A stretch of DNA of 64,000 nucleotides, from positions 19,231,469 to 19,295,468 of the forward strand of contig CM051005.1 in NCBI GenBank assembly GCA_027704905.1, read 5' to 3'. Made by a program: the position numbers and the translations under genes. How positions within the stretch are numbered: position 1 is the first letter of the stretch; every line of letters starts with the position of its first letter. The notes below the pieces were generated by a model. The model saw nothing but the letters and a program-made list of their open reading frames with translations, was not told the origin of the DNA and did not search any database. The stretch is from Muraenolepis orangiensis (lineage: Eukaryota > Chordata > Actinopteri > Gadiformes > Muraenolepididae). Positions 20,275 to 48,365 of this stretch are shown in pieces.

Positions 20275-20277
<3 letters not shown>
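20153..20277 (-). repeat. Inverted copy of the THAP exon end and its intron
   Basis: Reverse complement of about 18351-18477 with small indels, including the GTAACGTTAGACCCAAGTTG donor region. It ends at an AT array (20278-20306), a likely breakpoint. Confidence 0.85.
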
Positions 20278-20311
<34 letters not shown>

Positions 20312-20430
20312 GTTAAGTAGACAGTATTTAACAGGTAGTGATCAGGGGTATGCAATTATGAAAAACAGGATAAATATATATAAATGCATATACAGTTATT
20401 GTATTGTATTGTATCAAAATAAAAGACTAA
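20278..20430 (-). mobile_element. TA array and LINE 3' UTR remnant
   Basis: TA dinucleotides at 20278-20306, then TAGTGATCAGGGGTATGCAA and downstream sequence matching LINE 3' UTRs at 40590-40650 (opposite strand), 49446-49520 and 61545-61625. Confidence 0.6.
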
Positions 20431-20657
20431 ATATTGCACGCATGAAATATTACAACAAATAATAATTATTAAACTTAGAAAATACATATTACAGTTAAAT
20501 TAGGAAAATGTAACATTGCACTTACACTCCCACCAAATCACACATTTCGTGAGATTTCACACAAAATGTTTGTACAAAGTAAACGTTTTACCCTTTGAAA
20601 GAAATGACCTGTAGATAACAAGTTAACATGGAATCACAGGCACCACATGAAACACCT

Positions 20658-20825
20658 TATTCTGCCTCAAGCAGAGTAACACCCTTGTGTACAGGTCTTT
20701 ATTCTGCCTCCAGCAGAGTAACACCCTTGTGTACAGGTCTTTATTCTGCCTCCAGCAGAGTAACACCCTTGTGTACAGGTCTTTATTCTGCCTCCAGCAG
20801 AGTAACACCCTTGTGTACAGGTCTT
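20658..20825 (-). repeat. Four 42-bp tandem copies at the BEL pol C-terminus
   Basis: Units start at 20658, 20700, 20742 and 20784. Read on the minus strand in pol frame, each adds 14 residues around R-P-V-H-K-G-V-T-L-L-E-A-E, the extreme end of the DUF5641 region. Confidence 0.9.
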
Positions 20826-22303
20826 TCAAGGAACACAGTTCTAATTGTGGGTTTCCCCTAGTTGTCAAATGTAGTTTGGCTAACCAGTAATCTAAGTTTT
20901 CTGACCCTACTGTCTGATCCTGGAAAGACTTCTGTGATTTTTCTTTGGCAGTATAGCCGGATGCTTAACATGTGGGTGTAATGAACCTTGACTTAAGCGT
21001 CCTCCCACCCGCAGGATACCTTCTATCTTTTATCCAGGAATGAATTTAGCTTGCACAGGTTACGGTCTTTGGCCTTGTTAACTGCTTTCATTTGTTTCAC
21101 GCTCTTTAGCTCATCTGAGAAGGACTCCTTTTGAACTAGCTGGATGATGAAAAGTTCAGCTTCTTTCCTTTCTTCGATGGTTGTACATTCATTGTTTTTT
21201 TTGTTTCACAGCTTGGTGTTCTTTGGCATGTCGTTTCAGTCTTTGTGAACTGAAGTGTTGATTGGCTTGTGGTGGTCTTTGTTCTTCCTTTGCACGCTCT
21301 TCATGCAGACAGGTAGGATGTTGCTTCTTGCACACTTCACATACACTCCTACTGTGGCAGCTCCTTGACTGATGGCCAGTCTTGAGACATCCAAAGCATA
21401 GCTTCTGAGCTTGAATGTACTTGATTCTGTCTGGAACAGCTTGCTCCATGAACTCCTGCAATTGTGCAAAGAATGCCAATTCTTCTTACAGAGAATACAT
21501 GTTAAGACGGTGTCTTCGTCTGAACTTGTCTTTGCAGAAACAGTGTCTTTGCTGCAAAGCTTTGTTGTCTTTGAGATGTAGTGTTCTCAGCGTCACCTTG
21601 CTTCAGTGATTGCAATGATGTGACAGGGTTACAGGCAATCTTTGCTTCTCTTGTCAGAAACTTTACAAATTGGCTGAAGGAGGGAAATTGGTTCCTGTCT
21701 TCTTGGACTTCAATAACCTTCTGATTCCAGCTTGCAGTTAGCCAATCTGGTAACTTTAAAAGTATTTGCCTGTTTTCATTAGTCATTCAAGATTTCTAAT
21801 GCCTTGATGTGGACCATGGCAGCCTCGCAACTACGGAGAAAGTCTGCAAAATCTCTGAGCTCAAAGCTGTCCTTAGATCCCATCTTGGGCCCACGATTGA
21901 AGCTTGTCTCTATAGGCTTTTGCAATTGTAAATGGCTCCTCCAAAATCTCCCATGCTGCAACATAGGCAGATTTGGTTCGAGCAGGAAATAACCATCAAG
22001 TGCTTTCTTAGCTTGTCCACTAACATATCTCCTTAAGTAGTATATTTTTTCTTTGTCTTGGATGTTCTTCTGATCAATCAGTGTTTCAAAGGAGAGTTTC
22101 CAGTCATTGTATTTCAATGCATCCCCACTGAATACTGAAGGTTCAGGAACTAAAATTCTGTTGGCAGTTAAGGCACCAGCTAGCATCTTAACAAGCTCTG
22201 CTGTACTTTCACTTGAGGAAGTAGTGACAAGTCGTTGAGGACTTGTGGGAGCAGGCACTGGGTTACTTACCAGATCCCTCTCTAGCAAGTCTTTCCATTT
22301 TTC

Positions 22304-23303
22304 NNNNNNNNNNNNNNNNNNNNNNNNNNNNNNNNNNNNNNNNNNNNNNNNNNNNNNNNNNNNNNNNNNNNNNNNNNNNNNNNNNNNNNNNNNNNNNNNN
22401 NNNNNNNNNNNNNNNNNNNNNNNNNNNNNNNNNNNNNNNNNNNNNNNNNNNNNNNNNNNNNNNNNNNNNNNNNNNNNNNNNNNNNNNNNNNNNNNNNNNN
22501 NNNNNNNNNNNNNNNNNNNNNNNNNNNNNNNNNNNNNNNNNNNNNNNNNNNNNNNNNNNNNNNNNNNNNNNNNNNNNNNNNNNNNNNNNNNNNNNNNNNN
22601 NNNNNNNNNNNNNNNNNNNNNNNNNNNNNNNNNNNNNNNNNNNNNNNNNNNNNNNNNNNNNNNNNNNNNNNNNNNNNNNNNNNNNNNNNNNNNNNNNNNN
22701 NNNNNNNNNNNNNNNNNNNNNNNNNNNNNNNNNNNNNNNNNNNNNNNNNNNNNNNNNNNNNNNNNNNNNNNNNNNNNNNNNNNNNNNNNNNNNNNNNNNN
22801 NNNNNNNNNNNNNNNNNNNNNNNNNNNNNNNNNNNNNNNNNNNNNNNNNNNNNNNNNNNNNNNNNNNNNNNNNNNNNNNNNNNNNNNNNNNNNNNNNNNN
22901 NNNNNNNNNNNNNNNNNNNNNNNNNNNNNNNNNNNNNNNNNNNNNNNNNNNNNNNNNNNNNNNNNNNNNNNNNNNNNNNNNNNNNNNNNNNNNNNNNNNN
23001 NNNNNNNNNNNNNNNNNNNNNNNNNNNNNNNNNNNNNNNNNNNNNNNNNNNNNNNNNNNNNNNNNNNNNNNNNNNNNNNNNNNNNNNNNNNNNNNNNNNN
23101 NNNNNNNNNNNNNNNNNNNNNNNNNNNNNNNNNNNNNNNNNNNNNNNNNNNNNNNNNNNNNNNNNNNNNNNNNNNNNNNNNNNNNNNNNNNNNNNNNNNN
23201 NNNNNNNNNNNNNNNNNNNNNNNNNNNNNNNNNNNNNNNNNNNNNNNNNNNNNNNNNNNNNNNNNNNNNNNNNNNNNNNNNNNNNNNNNNNNNNNNNNNN
23301 NNN
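22304..23303. other. Assembly gap (1000 N)
   Basis: Exactly 1000 undetermined bases inside the BEL gag region. The size is probably a placeholder. BEL gag-type coding on the minus strand resumes on both sides. Confidence 0.98.
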
Positions 23304-24165
23304 CTGTAATGGACTCTTCTTGGTCATACACTTGCATTCTTGCTTGTGCTGCATTGAAACCTTTTACTGCTTCCAAATGCTGTATTTTTCTCTGTTTGTC
23401 ATCCAGAGTCTGTTGTAGAGCTACATGTTCTTCTTCTAGACAAGCTTTAATTTTAGCTTCCTCTTCCGCTCTTTCTAAACAACGCTTCATGGCTGCAGTC
23501 TCTTGATCAGCTATCTTCCTTTTAGCTTCTGCCTCCAGGCGCTTAATTTCCAAATGTTCTCTTTCTTGTTCTTGTAACACCTTCAGAACAGCTAGGCTTG
23601 CAGCAGCCTCAGCAGCAGCTTCTTGTCGTTTCACAGAAGACCGGTTCGATTGCTTGGAGTTGCTTTTCGAAGAAGAACCAGAAGTGTAGGTGCTTGAGTC
23701 AAAGAGAGAACCTGCTTCAGGCCAATCTTTCTTTTCTCCTTCTGGAACCTTTCCATCCAGGAGACTTGAGGCTCTGATGATGACAAACTTAGAAATCTGT
23801 ACACACAGATCCACTCTTCGACAAGTGTCCTGGTCTGGAGTTGAGATTGTACGCAGATCATCATAAATATGTTGGACATCTTCCCGAAACACTTGTGACA
23901 TCACAAATTATGTCATTAAGCAAATCTTCAGATAAAGACTTGTTTGAGATAATGTCCGCTTAGCTGTTTTCACTTGTATTCTCCATTTCTCATAATTGTA
24001 GTTGAACTTTTGTTCTTCTTGCATTTCTCTACCCTTCTCTGTAGGAGTTTTAGTTCTTTGACTTCTTCTTAGCTGCTGTGCTTCAGTGTTCTCCACAGCT
24101 TCGTCTTGGGACTCTGCACTTTCCCTACTTTCCCTAACCTGAATTGTAGGCTCACTACACTTAGG

Positions 24166-27100
24166 GAGTATGGCGCCGTACGAGATGGCTGCCGTGTCGC
24201 GAGCTCCCGCACGACGACGCAGTTTTTTGTTATTTATTCTTTTTATTGCAACTTTTTTAGTTCAGGATGTTAGCAGCAAGTTCACTTATAACTTCTGCAC
24301 ACTTTGGGAGATCAGATCGACAGTCGCTCGCCGCCTACCGGAGTTTTTTCATTCTTTCGACTCGGACGTCCCGCCCGAAGTCACAGCTGGACTATCTCCG
24401 TCCATTTTGGGCACGATTACGCGCAAGCGTCGCCGGAGGAAGCGAGGGAAGCGAGCCGGCGTGCTAGTCAGGCTGAGATGTCGATCCGATCGCCCCCCAC
24501 TACCCACCATTCTACTGGCTAATGTACAGTCTCTGGACAATAAGTTAAGCGAACTACAGGCTCGTATTCAATTCCACCGGGAAACTAGGGACAATTGTAT
24601 TATCTGCCTTACGGAGACATGGATGTCGGAGGGGGTTACCGACGCAGCTATCGAGCCGACGGGATTTTCCGTTCACCGGGCGGACAGAACAAAGGCTCTC
24701 TCCGGTAAAGATCGCGGAGGGGGGGTATGTCTCATGATAAACAGATCTTGGTGCAACCAAAGTCATGTACATCCCCTCAAGTCTTTCTGTTCCCCGGACC
24801 TGGAGTACCTGATGCTTATGTGCCGTCCATACTGGCTACCTCGGGAGTTTACAGCGGTAACCGTGACCGCTGTTTACATTCCCCCACAAGCCAACACGGA
24901 CACAGCGCTGAAGGAACTGTACGGGGCTATCAGCGAACAGGAGTCGGCCCACCCCGAGGCTGCTCTCATCGTAGCGGGGGACTTCAACAAGGCGAACCTG
25001 AAGAAGGTTCTCCCGAAGTTCTACCAACACATAAAGAGCAACACACGGGGCGAGCGGATCCTCGACCACTGCTACACTCCCTTCCGTGATGGCTACAAGG
25101 CCCTCCTCCGCCCACCGTTCGGCAAATCAGATCACCGCTCTATCCAGCTGCTCCCCGCCTATAGGCAGAGACTGAAGCAGCAACCGATCGCTGTGAGGGA
25201 GGTCCAATGTTGGTCGGACCAATCAGATTCTACGCTGCAGGATTGTTTTGATCACGCTGACTGGCACATGTTCCGCGTTGCCTCGGACAATAACATCAAC
25301 GAGTACGCGTCGTCGGTCACCGGGTTCATCAAGAAGTGCATAGATGACGTTGTTCCGACCAAGTCGGTTCGGATATATCCCAACCAGAAACCGTGGATTA
25401 ACGGCGATGTTCGCGCTGCCCTACATGCGCGTAACGCCGCCTTTGGTTCCGGGAATACGGAGGAATATACGAGAGCCCGTTACGACCTCCGTAAGACCAT
25501 CGTCACTGCCAAGCGGGAGTATAAGGACAGAGTGGAAGATAAATTCAAGAAACACGATGCGAGGGGTATGTGGCAGGGGCTGCAGAATATAACGAACTTC
25601 AGAGGGAGAACCAGTTGTGTAGAGAACTCCTCCACCTCCCTCCCAGGAGAGCTAAATACATTTTTTGCTCGGTTCGACGTAAACGGCAGCCCGCCGAAGC
25701 CAGCACCGACTGGGGAGACCAGCCAGCTGCGCATCTCGGAGGCGGATGTGCGCCGCACCTTTAAGCGGCTGAACATCCGTAAGGCGGCAGGCCCCGACGA
25801 CATCCCGGGCCGCGTCCTCAGAGCATGCGCAGACCAGTTGGCAGGAGTCTTTGCAGACATCTTCAACCTCTCCCTGTCCCAGGCTGTTGTCCCCGCGGTC
25901 TTCAAGATATCCACCATCGTGCCTGTCCCCAAACAAACCAAGGTAACATGCCTGAATGACTACAGACCTGTGGCCCTCACCTCGATCGTTAGCAAATGCT
26001 TCGAGAGGTTGGTCAAGGACTTTATTTGCTCCGTGTTACCTACCACGCTGGACCCATGGCAATTTGCATATCGTCAAAATAGATCCACGGACGACGCAAT
26101 TGCCATGGCCCTCCACACTGCCCTTTCCCACTTGGAGGGGAAGAACTGTTATGTGCGAATGCTGTTTGTGGACTACAGCTCAGCATTCAACACAATAGTT
26201 CCTGCCAAGCTCGACACCAAGCTGAGAGGCCTAGGCGTACCCCCATCCATGTGCAGCTGGATACTGAACCTCCTGTCGGACCGCCGCCAGGTGGTGAGGA
26301 TGGGCAGCACCACATCAGAGCCACTGACCCTCAACACGGGAGCCCCCCAGGGATGCGTGCTGAGCCCTCTCCTCTACTCCCTCTACACCCACGACTGCAT
26401 GGCTATGCACAGCTCCAACGTCATCGTCAAGTTTGCTGACGACACGACAGTGATGGGCCTGATCGCCGGCGACGACGAGACAGCCTACAGGGAGGAGGTC
26501 GGATCGCTGGAGCAGTGGTGCCAGGAGAACAGCCTCGCCCTCAACGTCAAGAAGACCAAGGAGCTGATCGTGGACTTCAGGAGGCAGAGGGGAGAGCACA
26601 GCCCTATCTCCATCGACGGCGTTGCAGTAGAGAGGGTCAGCAGCTTCAAGTTCCTCGGCGTGCACATCTCCGAGGACCTCACATGGTCCACGCACACCAC
26701 ACACGTGGTGAAAAAGGCCCAACAACGCCTGTATTTTCTCAGGCGTCTGAAGAAATTCAGCATGGGCCCCCGCATCCTGAGAACATTCTACAACGGCACC
26801 ATCGAGAGTGTTCTGACAGGGTGTATCACCGCCTGGTACGGGAACTGCACGGCACTCGAGCGCAGAGCGCTTCAAAGGGTGGTGCGGACGGCCCAGTATA
26901 TCGTTGGAGGTGAGCTCCCCTCCCTCCTGGACATTTACAACCAGCGGTGCGTGGCCAAGGCCAAAAGAATTATAAAAGACATTGCCCACCCCAGCCACGA
27001 ACTTTACTCACTATTACCGTCAGGCAGGCGATACCGCAGTATCAAGTGTCGTACAAATAGGCTTAGAGATAGCTTCCACAGTCAGGCCATCAGGCTGCTG

Positions 27101-27408
27101 AACAAGGGCGTATAACATATAACAATGTATATTTTATTACATTGATTTATATATATATATTGCTCTTTTCTGTGCTGATTTTTGCATTTTATAAATTGCA
27201 TTTTTTTATTTTTATTTTATATTCCTTCTATTTTTTATTCTATTTTTTATTCTATTTTTATCTATTTTTATCTATTTTTATTTTATCTTATTCTATAACT
27301 GCTGTCTGTCGTCGGGTATTGCACACAAGAATTTCACATCACTGCTTTATACTAAACTGTAAACTGTGAAGTGACAATAAACTTGACTTGACTTGACTTG
27401 ACTTATAT
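24166..27408 (+). mobile_element. Full-length L2-type LINE
   Basis: Begins GGAGTATGGCG, the same 5' end as the minus copy ending at 40962, and ends in four TTGACT-type units after AATAAA, the usual short tandem tail of L2 elements. It is inserted into the 5' part of the BEL element. No clear target-site duplication was found. Confidence 0.85.
24170..27115 (+). CDS. L2 LINE endonuclease/reverse transcriptase polyprotein, 981 aa, uninterrupted
   Basis: One open frame from the ATG at 24170, four bases into the element. Residues 19-34 are hydrophobic. The apurinic endonuclease domain runs from about 110 to 325: A-N-V-Q-S-L-D-N, T-E-T-W (about 145), G-D-F-N (about 269) and S-D-H-R (about 319). 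Reverse transcriptase follows: Y-R-P-V-A-L (about 600), F-V-D-Y-S-S-A-F (about 666), G-A-P-Q-G-C-V-L-S-P (about 725) and F-A-D-D (about 754). The C-terminal region includes V-L-T-G-C-I-T-A-W-Y-G. All catalytic residues I can check are present and there is no stop or shift. Related, damaged copies lie at 36198-40962. It could still be competent for movement. Confidence 0.9.
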   Translation: MAPYEMAAVSRAPARRRSFLLFILFIATFLVQDVSSKFTYNFCTLWEIRSTVARRLPEFFHSFDSDVPPEVTAGLSPSILGTITRKRRRRKRGKRAGVLVRLRCRSDRPPLPTILLANVQSLDNKLSELQARIQFHRETRDNCIICLTETWMSEGVTDAAIEPTGFSVHRADRTKALSGKDRGGGVCLMINRSWCNQSHVHPLKSFCSPDLEYLMLMCRPYWLPREFTAVTVTAVYIPPQANTDTALKELYGAISEQESAHPEAALIVAGDFNKANLKKVLPKFYQHIKSNTRGERILDHCYTPFRDGYKALLRPPFGKSDHRSIQLLPAYRQRLKQQPIAVREVQCWSDQSDSTLQDCFDHADWHMFRVASDNNINEYASSVTGFIKKCIDDVVPTKSVRIYPNQKPWINGDVRAALHARNAAFGSGNTEEYTRARYDLRKTIVTAKREYKDRVEDKFKKHDARGMWQGLQNITNFRGRTSCVENSSTSLPGELNTFFARFDVNGSPPKPAPTGETSQLRISEADVRRTFKRLNIRKAAGPDDIPGRVLRACADQLAGVFADIFNLSLSQAVVPAVFKISTIVPVPKQTKVTCLNDYRPVALTSIVSKCFERLVKDFICSVLPTTLDPWQFAYRQNRSTDDAIAMALHTALSHLEGKNCYVRMLFVDYSSAFNTIVPAKLDTKLRGLGVPPSMCSWILNLLSDRRQVVRMGSTTSEPLTLNTGAPQGCVLSPLLYSLYTHDCMAMHSSNVIVKFADDTTVMGLIAGDDETAYREEVGSLEQWCQENSLALNVKKTKELIVDFRRQRGEHSPISIDGVAVERVSSFKFLGVHISEDLTWSTHTTHVVKKAQQRLYFLRRLKKFSMGPRILRTFYNGTIESVLTGCITAWYGNCTALERRALQRVVRTAQYIVGGELPSLLDIYNQRCVAKAKRIIKDIAHPSHELYSLLPSGRRYRSIKCRTNRLRDSFHSQAIRLLNKGV

Positions 27409-28598
27409 ATACTTATATAGATATTAGTAATCACTACTTTAAAGTGACTCACTTTTATAAACGCAATGCAGTTAAACTTTTTAATGAACTTTTAACACTT
27501 ACTCAAATGTAAGTGTGACTTAAATGTACCCTATAAGACTTAAACCTGTTTCAATAGAGGTAGAAATGCACTTAAAATAGAAAATGTGCAAAAAACTGCT
27601 TAATTTAACTTTAAACCTTTCAAAAATATACTCAATATATATTAAGACTTACTTCAATGAAATCATTTTCACTTATTCCCAAAAAACACACTTTGAATTA
27701 TAAATTGGAAATAAGAACACTTATTTTCCCTTTAACTTTACGCCTTAATTAACAAGCCTTAATAAAATGACATGAGCAAATAAGTCAAAACGCACACACT
27801 ACTATAGTTGGCACTCACAGGAATAACAGTTTAGCAAACCTCTACAGAAACCCTCTTCTCAGATCACTCTTGATGTCTTTTAGTGTCCAAGTTCTCTATG
27901 ACTTTGTCTTGAAGCGTTGCTCTTTTAAAACTGCGCGCGTCGTCCACTTCTGTGTGTGCGCATGCGTAGTTTCGGCTCCTCCGTCGGTCCTTTGATGACC
28001 GCCTCGTGCTCAGTCCGTGATCCTCTGAAGTTGACATTCGCGTCGATGGACACTCGAGTTTTCACTGTAATTCCCTCGAAGCACAGGTAGACACAAGTGG
28101 CTTTCTCATAACGGGTTTATTCCTCTTCGAATCCACAAAAAAAGTTATTTTACAAGAAGTTCATCTTCAATTATAGAGGTAAGTGCTTAAATTCTGTTGT
28201 GTCACCGCTAGCTTGCTAGCTTGTGAGGTTTAATGAAAATGACCAGTGTGTCAGATAAGTTCAACTACAGACAGAGAACGGTATCCATTCGGTGTATAAT
28301 GATATATATATATTATGGTGTATAAGTGGTTCATAAACCTTCACCTGACGACCCAAGAGCTATGGCGAAGCTCTTGGCTCTCTAGCTAGCGTGCATGAAA
28401 ACATTCGGTGGAAAAGTGTTTGCAATGTTGAAAATCGTTTCTGAAAGTGACTTTAATAACTAGCTAGTGTTCTGAAATGCCGTTGCGGCAATTTAAGAAC
28501 CACATGATAAGGTTAAGTTATATGTGGTTAAACCAAAAAGTCTCAGCCATAATGCTGTATGATGTGATAATCTTTACCCCCCCCCCCCCTTACTGCAG
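27409..28598. other. Unassigned region between L2 and SWIM gene fragment, with NRF1-like site
   Basis: 27409-27900 is AT-rich and possibly BEL leader or LTR on the minus strand. 27930-28100 is GC-rich with TGCGCATGCGTA at about 27957-27968, one base from the NRF1 palindrome, and could be a promoter. A GCTAGCTTGCTAGC repeat is near 28210 and a short AT run near 28303. No coding sequence is recognised. Confidence 0.4.
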
Positions 28599-30007
28599 TG
28601 TCAGATTTAGTGAGTGAGGAAGTGGTAGTGCAGGCGAGCTGCTACCGTTCTATGAGAAAAAATGACGAGCCTCACACCCTACAGGTTACAATGTTAAGAA
28701 TGAGTCCGAAATCATGCTCTAGCCCCTACACATCAACATGCTTAACTGGCTTTCCGCAGTCTTTTGTGTATCAATAGGACATCATGTATACATCAATCTC
28801 TCTGGTCACTTTTGGATTTACACATCAGATTTACATTTAGGACCCAGACAATACCTCAAACGTGTGTAGTGGAGAGCATGGTTTCAGACCTGCACATGTT
28901 CAGGTGCATGTTCAGTATTTTGTTTCTTGTTGTCAAGTCAAGTCAAGTTTATTGTCACTTCACAGTTTACAGTTTAGTATAAAGCAGTGATGTGAAATTC
29001 TTGTGTGCAATACCCGACGACAGACAGCAGTTATAGAATAAGATAAAATAAAAATAGATAAAAATAGAATAAAAAATAGAATAAAAAATAGAAGGAATAT
29101 AAAATAAAAATAAAAAAAATGCAATTTATAAAATGCAAAAATCAGCACAAAATCAAAATCAAAATCAACACATTTGCTGTTGCAAATACTCTTTCCTGCT
29201 CCATAACTGCTGTTGCAGTTTCTGTTTTTTGTTCCATGTCTGCTGTTGCAGATTCTCTCATTTTGTGTACATTTCTAGATTGTGCTGCGTGCAGTTACAC
29301 CCGTGCAGTTAAATGGATGCTCCTGTTCGTGTGCTGCTGGAAAGGTGTTGTGTAATCACGTGGTCGCACTCCTATTCCAGACGGCTCACTACAGCACCAT
29401 GGGGGTGAAAAGTGTGCAAACACCACTGGCCTGCACCAGTGAGATTCAGTCATGGCACCGACCAAGGACACAGGTATGTTTTGTCTGGATCCCTCAGATA
29501 TAGCTATACATACTGTATAGACTACTATAGACTAAGTGTATACATTTGCATGGAGTTTCCCTCTATTTCTCAAAGCAGCAGTTCCCTGGAGAGGATGTAC
29601 AATATGACTTGCGTGTTGAATTATCCCGATATTCTCTGAAACTTGCAACAGCATCTATTTTCTTTTTGTGTCATTCCAGGGGATACGTCCGGAACCCACG
29701 GATGAACTTGTGGTCCGGAAGCCTAAGGCTCCTGGACGCAGCAGTGTCAAATCTACGCTGTATCGAGCCTATGCAGGTATGTTTATCATTTTTATTAATT
29801 TCATCACTTATTGTGTAGTTGTTGTTTTTTTTAGAACATGGGCATAATATTAAAACCTGCAGATGGTGCTTTACTGATTTAATAGACTGATGAATGGTTC
29901 CTGTGTTTGTAGGACCCCTTCCTGACCCTGCAGTGCTGTCCTTAGGAGCCAACCTACGACACCTTCAATCACAACCTGGAATATGCAAGATCTTGTTTGG
30001 CCTGTTA
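28599..30007 (+). pseudogene. SWIM-domain (YqaJ-associated type) gene fragment, four exons
   Basis: Candidate exons are about 28600-28685 (C-Y-R-S-M-R-K-N-D-E-P-H-T-L-Q), 29279-29473 (C-S-C-A-A-G-K-V-L-C-N-H-V-V-A-L-L, a SWIM zinc finger, then C-T-S-E-I-Q-S-W-H-R-P-R), 29680-29776 and 29913 to about 30007. Acceptors (TTTCTAG, TTCCAG, TTGTAG) and GT donors are present. The pattern matches fish proteins that join THAP, SWIM and YqaJ nuclease domains and behave like domesticated or mobile genes; this attribution is from memory. The YqaJ part is absent: the fragment stops where copy 2 of the CXorf38-like gene begins. A 5'-truncated L2 (28937-29149) sits in the first intron. Confidence 0.65.
28937..29149 (-). 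mobile_element. 5'-truncated L2 LINE
   Basis: Reverse complement of the last ~230 bases of the L2 at 24166-27408, with the tail AAGTCAAGTCAAG on its left. Very similar to that copy, so recent. Confidence 0.9.
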
Positions 30008-30142
30008 GGCCTATATCCGGAAGTACCGTTTACTGTTCCTCATGTTACTATTCCACGTAGTTGTGGCCAAACCAGCACACTGCACGAGCAGTGACTGCTG
30101 GGAGGCGCTGATCCGGGAGGAGCCTCGATGTCTCTTGTCGAG

Positions 30143-30153
30143 GAAAAGGAAAC
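30143..30153 (+). promoter_or_regulatory. Perfect ISRE core upstream of CXorf38-like copy 2
   Basis: GAAAAGGAAAC fits GAAANNGAAAC exactly and is followed by TT. It ends 28 bp before the ATG. The flanking 150 bp are conserved with copy 1, which has GTAAAGGAAAC here. Confidence 0.5.
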
Positions 30154-30180
30154 TTAAGTAGTCGACGCTCAAAGTTGGTC

Positions 30181-47525
<17,345 letters not shown>

Positions 47526-47893
47526 CATCATCATCGTCATCACTAGCACTAGCATCATCATCATCATGCTGCTGCTAGTCCACTGACCCATTGTGCTGTC
47601 AGTTATCAATCAATGACAGTCACCTGTCGGCCCCCTTCTGTCCCATATCAAAGTCGTAAAGATAATTTTTATATTTTAATTTTTTATTCTTATCTGATGA
47701 TTTTCTGTACACAAATATGAGTGATTGTGTCTGTAGGGCAGGATTTCATTGGCTATTCTGAAAAAAAATGTATTTTAAGTATTGATTAAAAGCACTTGTC
47801 TTTGAGTTGTCTGAGCCGTTTGTAGTCAATGTAGTTATTACTTTGTTATTGCCGAAATACGCGTTCATTATTATTAATATTATGTGATACCAC

Positions 47894-48365
47894 TGTCACG
47901 GTTACGGTGGTTGGCAAGGGGCGTGGCCAAGCCACGTGCGCTGGCGGCGCACACACACACACACCTGTCAGCAATTGCCGTGGCTGATTGCTAATCCCCT
48001 CACCTGGGGTATATAGACCCTGGCTCCCCGTTACCCCGGCGTTAGGTCGTACGTCATACTTACTTTGCTACTTTGTACGTTGATACATTCTGGACGGAAT
48101 CTTTACGGCGATGTCCCGGAGATCCAGATTCATTGCCTATCCCGCGTCACCAGCCTGTCTCGCGTTACTCCGGTCTATACGAGCTCCCTGGTCATTATAA
48201 TTACCTGTCTGGTACCTGTCGCTACTCCGACCTCCCGGTACCCAGACCCCTCGCCCGTCCCCGTTCACTCTTGTGTTTTGTGTGCTTTAAATAAAGCTTC
48301 ACGTTATCGCCTCCACTTTGTCTTGGTCTGCGTTCTGGGTCCCACCTAATTACCCCAACGTGACA
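47894..48365 (+). mobile_element. Solo LTR, 472 bp, with 5-bp TSD
   Basis: Ends TGTCACGG and CGTGACA; flanks ACCAC on both sides (47889-47893 and 48366-48370). It contains TATATA at 48010-48015 and AATAAA at 48290-48295, so the sense strand is plus. It sits in the 3' flank of copy 2; copy 1 has the uninterrupted target near 17317. The 5-bp duplication fits gypsy or ERV type; without internal sequence I cannot tell which. Confidence 0.9.

Larger units (their letters stand above)
20650..24165 (-). mobile_element. Internally deleted BEL/Pao LTR retrotransposon
   Basis: Minus strand, read right to left. A gag-type N-terminal region (24096-23908, then 23901-23304 after a frameshift near 23930) is rich in Glu/Lys/Ala coiled coil. 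After the N gap comes the BEL gag core V-F-S-G-D-A-L-K-Y-N-D-W (about 22140), then a zinc-knuckle region C-F-G-C...H...C and C-E-V-C (about 21410-21300). The frame then passes straight into late pol: G-I-L-R-V-G-G-R-L (about 21020) and the DUF5641-type C-terminus V-F-P-G-S-D (about 20910) and L-E-R-P-V-H-K (about 20825). Protease, RT, RNase H and the integrase core are missing. The L2 at 24166 is inserted at its 5' side. A 3' LTR may start at 20524 after the purine tract GGTGGGAG; I could not pair it with a 5' LTR. Confidence 0.8.

Noticed and set aside
26315..26998. 227-codon frame opposite the L2 reverse transcriptase, and its counterpart at 36464-37039
   Set aside because: Antisense shadows of the RT coding strand caused by its codon bias; no independent homology.
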